Positions 20,715 through 29,054 of a stretch of 64,000 nt of DNA are shown piece by piece. The notes under the pieces are model-generated. The model was not told the DNA's origin, made no database searches, and was given only the letters and a program-made list of their open reading frames with translations. Origin of the DNA: JAFAFN01 sp963707555 (GTDB taxonomy: Bacteria > Actinomycetota > Acidimicrobiia > Acidimicrobiales > Microtrichaceae); assembly GCA_963707555.1 (NCBI GenBank), contig CAVPQM010000016.1, positions 1-64,000 on the forward strand, written 5' to 3'. Within the stretch, counting starts at the first letter, position 1, and every line of letters begins with the position of its first letter. The translations under genes were made by a program, and so were the position numbers.

Positions 20715-22277
20715 GTCGAGCGCCCGGTGGTCGGCTGCTGGTTCGGCGTCGGCGGCGTTCATGTCGGTGCCGCTGGCGGGGAGGAAGATCATCGCCGAGA
20801 TCGAGCCGATGGCCGCCGCTGCCGCGGCGATGCGGACACCGCCGGACAGGCCGTCGAGGAAGGCGGTGCGGGTGGCGTCGAGGATGATCTCGCGCCCTTC
20901 CGGGGGTGCCATCTCCGCGACGGCGACCGCCGCCTGCACCGAGCTCGTCGCCGCGTCGAGCGCAGGGGCGGGGATCGGCAGTCCGGCGAGCAGCTCGATC
21001 AGCTTCGGTCCGTAGAGCGAGCTGAACACCGAGCCCACGACGGCGACGCCGAGCGTGCCGCCGAGCTCGCGGGTCGTGTCGTTGACCGCGGAGCCGACCC
21101 CGGCCTTGTGGCGTGGCAACGACCCGAGGATCGCCTCGGTCGCCGGCGCGGTGGTGAGGGTCATGCCGGCGGCGATGAACATCATCTGCGCCACGATGGG
21201 CCCCCAGTAGGGGGTGTCGGCCTGGAGCGTCGAGGCCCAGGCGAACCCGATCGCCATCGAGGCGAGTCCGGTCGCGACGACTCTGGTCGACCCGAAGCGC
21301 AGCGCCAATCGGGCGGCGATCGGGGCGGTGACAGCAGCGGTGATCGCGAACGGCAGGGTGTGCAGACCAGCGGAGAGCGTCGAGTAGCCGCGGATGACCT
21401 GGAAGTACTGGGTGATGAGGAAGATGAACCCGAAGAGGCCGAAGAACGCGACGGCCACCGCGAAGCTGGCTGCCGAGAACCGGGGGTTGGCGAAGACGGT
21501 GACGTCGAGCATCGGGTCCCGGCGGCGGCGTTCCCACACGACGAACGTGGTGAAGAGCACGGCGAACACGGCGAAGCTGCCGAGGGTGACGACGTCGGTC
21601 CAACCCCGGTGCGGGGCCTCGATCACGGTGTAGACGAGCAGTGCGATGGCGCTGATCGACAGCACCAGGCCGAACGGGTCGAGCCGACCGGCGTCGGGGT
21701 CCTTCGAGCTCGGCACGAGACGGTGGCCGAAGGCGAGCGCAGCGAGCACGATCGGCACGTTGACCAGGAAGATCGAGCCCCACCAGAAGTGCTCGAGCAG
21801 GTAGCCGCCGGTGAGCGGGCCGAGCGCGACGGCGAGACCGGTGATGGCCGACCAGGCGCCGATCGCCTTGGCGCGTTCGGTCGGGTCGGTGAAGACGTTG
21901 GTCAGGATGGCGAGTGTGGCGGGGAAGACGAGTGCGGCGCCCACGCCCATGGCGGCGCGGGCGGTGATCAGGCCGGTGGCGCTGCCCGAGAAGGCGGCGG
22001 CGATGGAGGTGAGGCCGAACAGCACCAGGCCGACCTGCAGGGCGCCCTTGCGGCCGTAGCGGTCACCGAGGCTGCCGAACGCGAGCAGCAGCCCGGCGAA
22101 CACCAGGCTGTAGGAGTCGACGATCCATTGCAGCTGGCTGGTGCTGGCGTCGAGCTCGCGGCTCAGGGTGGGCAGCGCCACGTTGACGATGGTGTTGTCG
22201 ACGACGACGAGGAAGACGCTCATGCCGAGTACGGCGAGGATCGCCCACCGCCGTCGATGGATCAGTTCAGGAGTCAT
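20703..22277 (-). CDS. DHA2-type multidrug exporter under TetR control
   Basis: A 524-residue MFS protein with ~14 TM helices. The family marks are VVVDNTIVNVALPTL in TM1 (the Asp of the drug-H+ antiporter motif), GSLGDRYGRKGALQ for motif A, and GPLTGGYLLEHFWWGSIF for motif C. Its start lies 93 bp from the divergent TetR gene at 22371, and two palindromes cover both promoters. This is the standard arrangement of an inducible drug efflux pump. Its promoter reads TTTACA (22355-22360) and TATAAC (22331-22336) with an 18-bp spacer on the minus strand. Confidence 0.88.
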   Translation of the reverse strand: MTPELIHRRRWAILAVLGMSVFLVVVDNTIVNVALPTLSRELDASTSQLQWIVDSYSLVFAGLLLAFGSLGDRYGRKGALQVGLVLFGLTSIAAAFSGSATGLITARAAMGVGAALVFPATLAILTNVFTDPTERAKAIGAWSAITGLAVALGPLTGGYLLEHFWWGSIFLVNVPIVLAALAFGHRLVPSSKDPDAGRLDPFGLVLSISAIALLVYTVIEAPHRGWTDVVTLGSFAVFAVLFTTFVVWERRRRDPMLDVTVFANPRFSAASFAVAVAFFGLFGFIFLITQYFQVIRGYSTLSAGLHTLPFAITAAVTAPIAARLALRFGSTRVVATGLASMAIGFAWASTLQADTPYWGPIVAQMMFIAAGMTLTTAPATEAILGSLPRHKAGVGSAVNDTTRELGGTLGVAVVGSVFSSLYGPKLIELLAGLPIPAPALDAATSSVQAAVAVAEMAPPEGREIILDATRTAFLDGLSGGVRIAAAAAAIGSISAMIFLPASGTDMNAADAEPAADHRALDGRV

Positions 22278-22310
22278 GGGGGAGGGCCTTCCGTCGAGGA
22301 GCCACAGCGC

Positions 22311-22360
22311 TTGTAGAACGCTGTTCTGCAGTTATAGAACGACGTGCTATTGCATGTAAA
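22311..22360. promoter_or_regulatory. Divergent exporter/TetR promoters with two operator palindromes
   Basis: Plus strand: TTGTAG (22311-22316) and TATAGA (22333-22338), spacer 16. Minus strand: TTTACA (22360-22355) and TATAAC (22336-22331), spacer 18. AGAACgctGTTCT (22315-22327) is a perfect palindrome in the TetR-gene promoter. ATAGAACGACGTGCTAT (22334-22350) is a near-perfect one in the exporter promoter. A TetR dimer bound at either could block both directions. Confidence 0.6.
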
Positions 22361-22370
22361 GGGGCCTACG

Positions 22371-23039
22371 ATGAACGGCATGGCCAGGTCCGGGAAGTTC
22401 GCCCCGATCTCGAAGGCAGTCGGACGCCGGCAGGGTGCCGCTCGCACGCCGAGCGCCGAGGTCGAGCGCTCGGTGATCGACGCCGCGGAGCGGCTGCTCG
22501 TGACCGACGGCCCGAGCGCACTCACGGTCCGGGGGATCGCGAGCGCTGCGGGTGTGGCGCCGATGAGCGTGTACAACCACCTCGGTGGCAAGGAGGGCGT
22601 GCTCGACGCGCTGCTGGAGCGTGGTTTCGACGCGTTGCACGAGGCGATGTCGGACCTCGAGACCGACGACCCGTACGAGGATCTGGCCGAGGCCGGGCGG
22701 CGGTATCGGGCGTTCGCCCGTGAGCAGCCGCAGCGCTACCTCTTGATGTTCGAGCGGTCGGTGCCGGACTACGAGCCCTCGGCCATGACGCTGGGTCATG
22801 CGTTCGCGACGTTCAAGCAGCTCGAGATGCTGGTGCTGCGGGCGATGGCCGCCGGGGTGATCGTCGAGGGTGACGCGGGTGACGTCGCGCAGCGGTTGTG
22901 GAGCAGCTGCCATGGAATGGCATCGCTCGAGCTGCACGGCTTCGGGTTCTGCGAGGACCTTCCAGGTCACCAGGAGGAGGCCGCGGCGACGATGCTGCGC
23001 GGGCTCACTGTCGCTGCACCGGGCGCGGCGGGGGCGTAG
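22371..23039 (+). CDS. TetR-family repressor of the adjacent exporter
   Basis: 222 residues. The N-terminal helix-turn-helix is readable as IDAAERLLVTDGPSALTVRGIASAAGVAPMSVYNHLGGKEGVLDALL (split here: SALTVRGIASAAGVAP is helix 2-3, SVYNHLGGKEG the recognition end). The C-terminal ~140 residues form the variable ligand domain, with FEDLPGH-like and RAMAAGVIVEGD segments. ATG 22371 is preceded by AAAGGGG 6-7 nt upstream; ATG 22380 is a possible alternative. Divergent from the DHA2 exporter, so it most probably represses that gene and itself. Ligand unknown. Confidence 0.85.
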   Translation: MNGMARSGKFAPISKAVGRRQGAARTPSAEVERSVIDAAERLLVTDGPSALTVRGIASAAGVAPMSVYNHLGGKEGVLDALLERGFDALHEAMSDLETDDPYEDLAEAGRRYRAFAREQPQRYLLMFERSVPDYEPSAMTLGHAFATFKQLEMLVLRAMAAGVIVEGDAGDVAQRLWSSCHGMASLELHGFGFCEDLPGHQEEAAATMLRGLTVAAPGAAGA

Positions 23040-23045
23040 CCCCGC
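23028..23045 (+). terminator. GC hairpin at the end of the TetR gene
   Basis: GCGGGGGC and GCCCCGC pair around the GTA that overlaps the stop codon region. This is a short, very stable stem at the expected position; no U-tract. Confidence 0.35.
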
Positions 23046-23091
23046 ACGCCGCACGCCGGGGGCGCTCAGCAGCCGTGATGGTGCCCAGCGC

Positions 23092-23335
23092 CGAGTTGCG
23101 ACGAAAGCGGCCGGTGGACCGGGTCTCTGGGTGTGTCCCAGGACCGAGTTGCGACGAAAGCGGCGGATCGGCCGGGTCTGCTGGGTGTGTCCCAGGACCG
23201 AGTTGCGACGAAATCGATCGGCGGTCGGCCCCGGGCCGGGCCGTGAGCGGGTGCTCCGAAGCCGAGTTGCGACGAAACGGCTCGGTGGCTGGTGGCGCAG
23301 CATCAGACCTGCCGTCGCGCCGAGTTGCGACGAAA
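23092..23335 (+). repeat. Array of five direct copies of CGAGTTGCGACGAAA
   Basis: The 15-base core is exact at 23092, 23145, 23199, 23263 and 23321, with spacing 53-64 bp. Copies 2 and 3 are preceded by a small inverted repeat, CTGGGtgtgtCCCAG, so a unit looks like hairpin plus core. The 358-bp stretch from 23040 to 23397 holds no convincing gene and consists essentially of this array. It ends 62 bp before the winged-helix gene. The same core occurs in the opposite orientation beyond that gene. Confidence 0.8.
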
Positions 23336-23397
23336 CGGATCGGTGCCGGGGTGCGATCCCCGCTGACACCCGTGCACGGCAGCGGGATGCTCCGAGG

Positions 23398-23763
23398 ATG
23401 CAGCCCGACTTCCGTACCATGCCCCGCTCAGCGCTCCGGCCCCACGACCTGCGCGGCAAGAACCTGCGCTACAGCCTGCTGACACTCCTGTGGCGGCACG
23501 GCCCGGCGACGATCGCCGAGCTCCGCGGCCGGCTCGAGTCGCTCGGCCTGGTGGTGGGCGGCCGTGACCCGAACAAGACCATCGGCGACGTGCTCTGTTG
23601 GGAGCTCGAGAAGGGGCGGGTGCGCCGCCTGTCGAGGGGGCGCTACGCAGCGCTGCCGAGGCCCGACACCACGACCCGACGACACCGGGACCGCCTGCGG
23701 GACCTGGTGGCCGAAGCCCAGGTGCGAGCTCACCGGGACGGTGGCCTCGGCCGGGCTGCCTGA
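23398..23763 (+). CDS. Small winged-helix-like DNA-binding protein framed by repeat arrays
   Basis: 121 basic residues. The core YSLLTLLWRHGPATIAELRGRLESLGL (read as: YSLLTLLWRHGP, then ATIAELRGRLESLGL) has the helix pattern of a winged helix. It is followed by DPNKTIGDVLCWELEKGRVRRLSRGRY, a recognition helix and wing that ends in a GRY turn. A charged C-terminal helix (TRRHRDRLRDLVAEAQVRAH) closes it. ATG 23398 is used; ATG 23419 is an alternative. It has no enzymatic domain. Its position exactly between two inverted arrays of one short repeat suggests that it binds the repeat, but nothing in the sequence proves it. Confidence 0.6.
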   Translation: MQPDFRTMPRSALRPHDLRGKNLRYSLLTLLWRHGPATIAELRGRLESLGLVVGGRDPNKTIGDVLCWELEKGRVRRLSRGRYAALPRPDTTTRRHRDRLRDLVAEAQVRAHRDGGLGRAA

Positions 23764-23772
23764 GCGCGGACG

Positions 23773-23930
23773 ATTCGTCGCAACTCGGTTCTGGAGCACC
23801 ACCGGGCTCGGCGCCGGTGCTGGCCGGCTTTCGTCGCTACTCGGTTCTGGAGCACCACCGGGCTCGGGCCGGTGCTGGCCGGCTTTCGTCGCTACTCGGT
23901 TCTGGAGCACCACCGGGCTCCGGCGCCGGA
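23773..23930 (-). repeat. Array of three inverted copies of the same repeat, with hairpin arms
   Basis: Cores at 23773 (TCGTCGCAACTCGG), 23829 and 23884 (both TCGTCGCTACTCGG), spacing 55-56 bp. The cores point opposite to those at 23092-23335. Each is followed by TTCTGGAGCACCACCGGGCTC; in the first two copies GGTGCTGG then completes an AGCACC/GGTGCT inverted repeat, and the last copy ends in CGGCGCCGG. The third copy ends 40-60 bp before the stop of the ABC permease gene. Confidence 0.8.
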
Positions 23931-23966
23931 GGGCCTGGCCCTCCGCGTCAGCCGCCGAGCGGTAGG

Positions 23967-26567
23967 TCAGCTCTCCTGCATCGCCTCGAGCATGTCGAGC
24001 CTGGTGGCACGCCGCGCCGGCACGAGCGACGCGAACACTCCGACGAGGATGCCGGTCAGGAAGATCAACCCCACTCGTGCCCAGTTGAACGAGAGCCCGA
24101 TGTCGATGCTCGAGATCAGCACCCAGCTCAACAAGATGCCCGAGCCCATCCCGACGATCGTGCCGAGCAGGCCGATCAGCACCGCCTCGGTGCGCACCAT
24201 GCGCCCGACCTGCTGGCGCGTCATGCCCAGCGCCCGCACCATGCCCAGCTCACGCCGACGCTCGAAGATCGACAGTGTCATCGTGTTCACGATGCCCACC
24301 AACGCCACGACGATGCTCATCGCCAGCAACCCGTTCACGGCACCGATCAGGAAGTCGAAGATCTGCGAGAAGATCTGCCCGAAGAAGTTGCCGGGCAGCA
24401 CCTCGATGCCGGTGTAGTCGCCGATGGCCTTCTCGATGTTGCGCCCGGCCTCGGTCGCCTTCCCGGGCTCGGCCCGCACGAAGATCATGTTGACCGGCTG
24501 ATCACCCAGCACCTGTTCGAAGGTCGCTTCGCTGATGTAGGACCCGATGAAGATGGTGTCCATCTCGCCGTCGAGCACCGCAGTGATCGACAGGTCGACC
24601 GCGGAGCCGTCGACCCCCACGACCGGGATCACGTCGCCCATCAGCTCGTTGTTGATGCCGATCACCCCGGACACGTCGGCCTGCTCGCCCTCCGACGACG
24701 ATCCTGCCGACGACGATCCGGGCGCGGCGGTCGCCTCGCTCGAGCCGCCGAACAGCGACGACGCGTCGGCGATCGCCACGCCCTGACCGTTCACCACCGA
24801 CTCGACGTCGCCGATCAACGAGATGCCGGCGGTCTCGCGGATCAGGTCCAGGTCACCGGTCGACACGGCGTACGGACTGCCGGTCATCTCGTTCGTGACC
24901 ACCGACGAACGGATGGGCGCGGTCGCGCTCACGTCGCCCGCGTCGCCGATCCGCTCGACCAGATCGTCCGGGATCGCCCCCGTCGAGGCGACGATGAAGT
25001 CCGAGCTCGACAGCTGGTTGAACTCACCCACGACGTAGGACTTGAACGCCTCGCCGGACACCGTCACCAGCGTCACGAGGAACAGTCCGATGACCAGCGC
25101 GTTCGCGGTGGTGGCGGTGCGCCGGGGGTTGCGCACGGAGTTGTCCGCGGCGAGGCGACCGGTGAGACCGAACGCGCCGAGCAACGGCCGGGTGCCCATA
25201 GCGAACACGCGGGCCAGCAGCGGCCCGCCGATGAAGGTGCCGATGAAGAGGAACAGCGCTCCGGGCGCCAGGTAGAACCACTGCGGACCGACGGTCTGGT
25301 TCAGCACCAGGAAGAACGCCGCGCCGATCAGGAAGAAGGCGCCGAACACGGCGCGCACCTTCGAGGTGCCCGAGGTGTCGACGGCGCTCGATCGCATCGC
25401 CTCGACGGGCTTCGTCCGACCCGCCCGGAACGCCGGGATGATCACCGACAGCACCGTCACGACGGTGCCCGTCAGCATGCAGACCACGATGGTGCCGAGG
25501 GTGACCTTCACCCCGGAGCCGGGCAGCGTGATGTCGAACAGTCCCAGCCCCCACTGCATCGCCTTCGACAACAGGGCGCCGGCGGCGATGCCGACGGCGC
25601 TGGCGATCACACCGATGCCCAGACCCTCGAGGATCAGCGACCGCCTGACCTGTGCCGGTGTGCCGCCGATCGCTCGGATCAACGCGAGCTCGCGGAAGCG
25701 CTGGGTCACGACCACCGAGAACGTGTTGAAGATCACGAACGCCGCGACGAACATCGCCAGGTAGGCGAAGCCCGAGAGGATCGGCCGCAGGATGGCGAGG
25801 AACTGCGACGCCATCTCGGTGCTGGACTCGATCAGCTCGTCGCGGGTCTCGACACGCAGGTTGCCGCCCAGCTCGGTGCGGAGCCGATCGGCGACCTCGT
25901 CGACCTGCTCCGGCGAGTCGCCGTCGGTCCGCACGAGGACCGACTGGTAGCCCTTGCCGTCGGCGAGCACCTCGAGCGCGGTGGCGTCGTCGAAGGACAC
26001 GGTGCCGCCGTCGTCGATGGCGTCGTCGTCGCCGAACGCGGTGATGCCGACGACCTTCGCCTCGAGACGCCCGACGGGTGTGTCGAGCTCGACGGTGTCG
26101 CCGAGCGAGACCTCGGCCTCGCGTAGCAGCTTGGCGTCGAGCGCGATCTCGTCCTTCGCCTCGGGCGCACGCCCGTCGACCAGGTCGAGCGGGTTCATCT
26201 CCTCGTCGGTGATCCAGTTCCGCCCGATGGTCCGCAGGTTCGCGCTGGAGCCGTCCTCGCGCTTGACCCGCACGTTCTGGGCGATCTCGCCGGAGGCCGC
26301 AGCGACGCCGTCGGTCGCGGTGACCGTGTCGAGGGTCTCGAGTGGCACGACCTGGAGGAACCCCATGTCCTCGCCGCTCACGCCGGTCGAGACCATGAGG
26401 TCGACCTCGGCGTACTGCTGCGAGACCGTGCCGGTCAGGCCGTCGCGCATGGCGTCGGTCAGCATGAGGCCGGCCGCCAGGAAGCCGATGCCGACGATGA
26501 CGGCGAGGGCGGTCGCGATCAGGCGCGTGAAGTTGGCCCGGAGGCTCTTGAGTGCGTATCGGAACAT
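23967..26567 (-). CDS. FtsX/MacB-type ABC transporter permease with two FtsX domains
   Basis: An 866-residue permease. One TM helix at the N-terminus (ATALAVIVGIGFLAAGLML) is followed by a ~230-residue extracytoplasmic MacB-PCD-like domain. Three TM helices carry the first FtsX core (VTQRFRELALIRAIGGTPAQVRRSLILEGL). A middle TM group and a second periplasmic domain come next, then the second core (FERRRELGMVRALGMTRQQVGRMVRTEAVLIGL) and final TM helices. This duplicated layout is typical of actinobacterial lipoprotein or peptide exporters. Start at ATG 26567, seven bases after the stop of the ATPase gene, so the two form one transcription unit. The substrate is unknown. Confidence 0.88.
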   Translation of the reverse strand: MFRYALKSLRANFTRLIATALAVIVGIGFLAAGLMLTDAMRDGLTGTVSQQYAEVDLMVSTGVSGEDMGFLQVVPLETLDTVTATDGVAAASGEIAQNVRVKREDGSSANLRTIGRNWITDEEMNPLDLVDGRAPEAKDEIALDAKLLREAEVSLGDTVELDTPVGRLEAKVVGITAFGDDDAIDDGGTVSFDDATALEVLADGKGYQSVLVRTDGDSPEQVDEVADRLRTELGGNLRVETRDELIESSTEMASQFLAILRPILSGFAYLAMFVAAFVIFNTFSVVVTQRFRELALIRAIGGTPAQVRRSLILEGLGIGVIASAVGIAAGALLSKAMQWGLGLFDITLPGSGVKVTLGTIVVCMLTGTVVTVLSVIIPAFRAGRTKPVEAMRSSAVDTSGTSKVRAVFGAFFLIGAAFFLVLNQTVGPQWFYLAPGALFLFIGTFIGGPLLARVFAMGTRPLLGAFGLTGRLAADNSVRNPRRTATTANALVIGLFLVTLVTVSGEAFKSYVVGEFNQLSSSDFIVASTGAIPDDLVERIGDAGDVSATAPIRSSVVTNEMTGSPYAVSTGDLDLIRETAGISLIGDVESVVNGQGVAIADASSLFGGSSEATAAPGSSSAGSSSEGEQADVSGVIGINNELMGDVIPVVGVDGSAVDLSITAVLDGEMDTIFIGSYISEATFEQVLGDQPVNMIFVRAEPGKATEAGRNIEKAIGDYTGIEVLPGNFFGQIFSQIFDFLIGAVNGLLAMSIVVALVGIVNTMTLSIFERRRELGMVRALGMTRQQVGRMVRTEAVLIGLLGTIVGMGSGILLSWVLISSIDIGLSFNWARVGLIFLTGILVGVFASLVPARRATRLDMLEAMQES

Positions 26568-26574
26568 GGGTGCC

Positions 26575-27351
26575 TCAGTCGCCGAACTGGCGCATCCGGT
26601 CGAGCACCGAGTCGCGTGTCGGTGCCATGAGCTCATCGACGATCTGGCCGTCAGCGAGGAACAGCACGCGGCTGGCGTAGGCCGCCGCGACCGGGTCGTG
26701 GGTGACCATGACGACGGTCTGGCCGAACTGTGCGACCGCTCCGGCGAGGAACGACAGGATCTCGGCAGAGGATCGCGAGTCCAGGTTGCCGGTCGGCTCA
26801 TCGGCGAAGATGATCTCGGGCCGCTCGACGAGCGCCCGTGCCACGGCGACCCGCTGCTGCTGGCCGCCGGAGAGCTCCGAGGGCTTGTGGTGCAGGCGGT
26901 CCTTGAGCCCCACGGTCGACACGACGTGCTCCATCCACGCAGCGTCCGGCTGACGGCCCGCCAGGGTCAGCGGGAAGGTGATGTTCTCCTCGGCCGAGAG
27001 CGTCGGCAGCAGGTTGAACTGCTGGAAGATGAAGCCGATCTTGTCGCGGCGCAGCAGCGTCAGCGCCTTCTCGTTCAGCGTGCTGATGTCGACGTCACCG
27101 ATGAACGCCTGACCGCCGGTGAGTCGGTCGAGCCCCGCGGCGCACTGCATCAGGGTCGACTTGCCCGAGCCCGACGGCCCCATGATGGCGGTGAACCGGG
27201 CGGCCTCGAAGCCGACGGTCACGCCGTTGAGCGCTCTCACCTCGGACTCGCCCGACCCGTAGATCTTGTAGGCGCCGTGCACCTGCGCGGCCCAAGCCGT
27301 TGGCTGCGGTGCCGCTCCGGGCGGTGGCTGGGTGGGTGTGTCCAATGACAT
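26575..27351 (-). CDS. ABC transporter ATPase, MacB/LolD family
   Basis: 258 residues with every ABC motif: Walker A GPSGSGKST, Q-loop FQQFNLLPTLSAEEN, signature LSGGQQQRVAVARAL, Walker B IIFADEPTGNLDS, and the switch His in VTHDP. The EPTGNLD sequence is specific to the MacB/LolD/FtsE group. ATG 27351 was chosen because the conserved fold begins about 25 residues later and the extension upstream is arginine-rich and unlike the family. It is upstream of, and co-transcribed with, the duplicated FtsX permease; two ATPases would pair with one permease chain to power export from the membrane. Confidence 0.92.
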   Translation of the reverse strand: MSLDTPTQPPPGAAPQPTAWAAQVHGAYKIYGSGESEVRALNGVTVGFEAARFTAIMGPSGSGKSTLMQCAAGLDRLTGGQAFIGDVDISTLNEKALTLLRRDKIGFIFQQFNLLPTLSAEENITFPLTLAGRQPDAAWMEHVVSTVGLKDRLHHKPSELSGGQQQRVAVARALVERPEIIFADEPTGNLDSRSSAEILSFLAGAVAQFGQTVVMVTHDPVAAAYASRVLFLADGQIVDELMAPTRDSVLDRMRQFGD

Positions 27352-27495
27352 GGGGGCGCGTGCCTTCCTGGGTCGTGGGCCCGACCAACCTACGACGCGT
27401 CGAGCAGCCGGCGCTGTCACCTTTTCGAGCAGGTCGCTCGTGCGCCCGCCGCTCGGACGAGCTGAGGCGCCCGACCTGAGGCCCCGACCGGAGAC

Positions 27496-28158
27496 TCAGG
27501 CGGGGGAGCGGGTCCAGCTGATCTCGACGTTCTCGAAGCCGGCTGCGCCGAGGAAGGTCCGCAACCAGCGCTCGGTGTTGTCCCGGGCCTCTTCGAGCAG
27601 GTCCGACTCCTTCGCCGCCGCCTCGACCTTCTGCTCGGCCGCCTCGTACAGCGCGCCGTCGTCGACGGGGTTCGCGGCGAAGAAGTCGTCGACCCGGTCG
27701 ACGAGCCCGCGCTCGCGGCTGATGATGCGCGCGGAGGACTCGTCGATGTCGGCGTCGCTCAGGACCGGGTCGGGCAACGTGAGGCGGATGGTCGTGCCGT
27801 CGTCGCTCACCTCGATCGAGTCCTCGTCGAGCTGACCGAAGTCGACCGTGGCCCGGACCGTGCCCGTCACCAGCGCGACGACACGCTGACCGCTGAGGAA
27901 GCCGGGCAGGAACTTCGCGTCCTCCTCCAGGTCGACGTCCTGGGTGAACGAGCCCTCGGCCGCGGTGAACTCCTCGAGGCGACGGATCTCCTGGAGCACC
28001 GTCGGACCCGATCGGTCGACGGTGTCGCTGCCGAAGGGGTCGAACGCGGCGATCCCGACCACGACCAACACGATGACCAACAGCACCGCCGACAGCGCGA
28101 GCGACACCACCGCTGCCAGGCCGAGTCCCGCCGAGCGCTGCTTCTTGAGAGTTCCCAC
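27496..28158 (-). CDS. DUF4230 family membrane-anchored protein
   Basis: 220 residues. A single N-terminal anchor (LAAVVSLALSAVLLVIVLVVVGIAAF) precedes an exported domain. The diagnostic segment is FLPGFLSGQRVVALVTGTVRATVDF (seen as FLPGFLSGQRVV and TGTVRATVDF), followed by TIRLTLPDPVLSDADID and a long amphipathic helix at the C-terminus. This matches the DUF4230 family. Start set at GTG 28158 because TAGCGT (28166-28171) lies seven bases upstream, the leaderless pattern; GTG 28167 would overlap that element. Function unknown; divergent from the DUF305 gene. Confidence 0.78.
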   Translation of the reverse strand: MGTLKKQRSAGLGLAAVVSLALSAVLLVIVLVVVGIAAFDPFGSDTVDRSGPTVLQEIRRLEEFTAAEGSFTQDVDLEEDAKFLPGFLSGQRVVALVTGTVRATVDFGQLDEDSIEVSDDGTTIRLTLPDPVLSDADIDESSARIISRERGLVDRVDDFFAANPVDDGALYEAAEQKVEAAAKESDLLEEARDNTERWLRTFLGAAGFENVEISWTRSPA

Positions 28159-28189
28159 GGCGGGCACGCTAATGGTGCCCGCGCGCCCC

Positions 28190-28195
28190 TAGCCT
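28190..28195 (+). promoter_or_regulatory. -10 element for leaderless DUF305 gene
   Basis: TAGCCT followed by 6 nt and GTG 28202, no ribosome-binding site. Confidence 0.5.
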
Positions 28196-28201
28196 GATGC
28201 C

Positions 28202-28886
28202 GTGGCAGCGGACCTGAGCACCCTCACCGACGACGATCCCGACGGCAGCGACGGTCGATGGCGAGGACGACGCGCAGGAGTGGTTCGGTTCGGGGTGGAC
28301 GACCTGGAAGGTCGTCGTCCTGGCCCTCGCGGTCGCCTTCGTCGCAGGTGTCGGTGCGCTCCTGGTCGCCGACATGTTCGACGCCCCGGCCGAGGACTCC
28401 GTCGACGTCGGCTTCCTGCGCGACATGATCGACCACCACGGTCAGGCCATCCAGCTCGGTGTGGTGGCCTCCGACAACGCGACGGACCACTCGGTGCGCC
28501 ACTTCGGTCAGGAGGCGCTGATCGCGCAGCAGTACGAGGTCGGCTACATGACCGCGCTGCTCGAGGAGTGGGGCGTCGGCAACGGGGCGACCGACCGCGA
28601 CGCCATGGCCTGGATGGACATGCCGACCAGCGTCGCGAACATGCCCGGCATGGCCTCCGAGGAGGAACTGGACGCGTTCCGCCAGATGGAGGGGACCGAC
28701 GTCGACCGCGAGTTCTTCCGGCTGATGACCGATCACCACCGCGGCGGGCTGCACATGGCCGAAGAGGCGGCGCAGAACGCGTCGGACCCTCGGGTGAAGG
28801 CCCTGGCCGAGCGCATGGCCCACAACCAGCGCGCCGAGATCGCCGAGTACCAGGCCCGAGCCGACGCCATCGGCATCGACTTCTGA
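28202..28886 (+). CDS. DUF305-family exported protein, one frameshift
   Basis: About 227 residues. The first ~19 codons from GTG 28202 are in one frame; a shift near 28258 joins them to WTTWKVVVLALAVAFVAGVGALLV, a single anchor or uncleaved signal. The mature part has the duplicated DUF305 signature, FLRDMIDHHGQAI and LMTDHHRGGLHMAEEA, each contributing paired histidines, plus Met-rich stretches (MDMPTSVANMPGM) that suggest copper or other metal binding. The family is often linked to copper handling; that is family knowledge, not shown here. Divergent from the DUF4230 gene with a leaderless promoter between. Confidence 0.8.
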
Positions 28887-28897
28887 GACGGCCCCCG

Positions 28898-29022
28898 GAT
28901 ATAGGGGTCCTCGGCGACATCCCTTGTCGATGACGACCCCACTCCCGCGCCGTGTGCGGCAGGTGGCGGTGGGAGTGGGGTCCTCGTCGACATCCCTTGT
29001 CGATGACGACCCCTATATCCCG
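28898..29022. repeat. Twin-hairpin repeat element (two near-identical units in palindromic frame)
   Basis: Unit 1 (28904-28940) and unit 2 (28977-29013) each fold as a 16-bp stem, GGGGTC..TCG..CGACA against TGTCGATGACGACCCC, with the same loop TCCCT. The inner flanks, ACTCCC after unit 1 and GGGAGT before unit 2, are complementary. The outer flanks, GGATATAG and CTATATCC, are complementary as well. The element can thus form two hairpins or one large cruciform. It fills the gap between the DUF305 stop and the YihY promoter. Confidence 0.8.
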
Positions 29023-29041
29023 GGCGCAGCTGCACCACGGT

Positions 29042-29047
29042 TAGCGT
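29042..29047 (+). promoter_or_regulatory. -10 element for leaderless yihY-like gene
   Basis: TAGCGT, 7 nt before GTG 29055, immediately after the twin-hairpin element. Confidence 0.45.
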
Positions 29048-29054
29048 CGCCGCA

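Noticed and set aside
20598..22316. Long plus-strand reading opposite the second exporter
   Set aside because: Gly/Glu/Arg-rich shadow of the exporter; no start signal and no domain.
23092..23898. The repeat arrays as a CRISPR array
   Set aside because: The conserved cores are only ~15 bp, spacers share sequence with each other, spacing varies, the two arrays face each other around a gene, and no cas gene is present.
23092..23898. Replication origin iterons
   Set aside because: No dnaA, repA or AT-rich unwinding region is nearby; the DNA is uniformly GC-rich.
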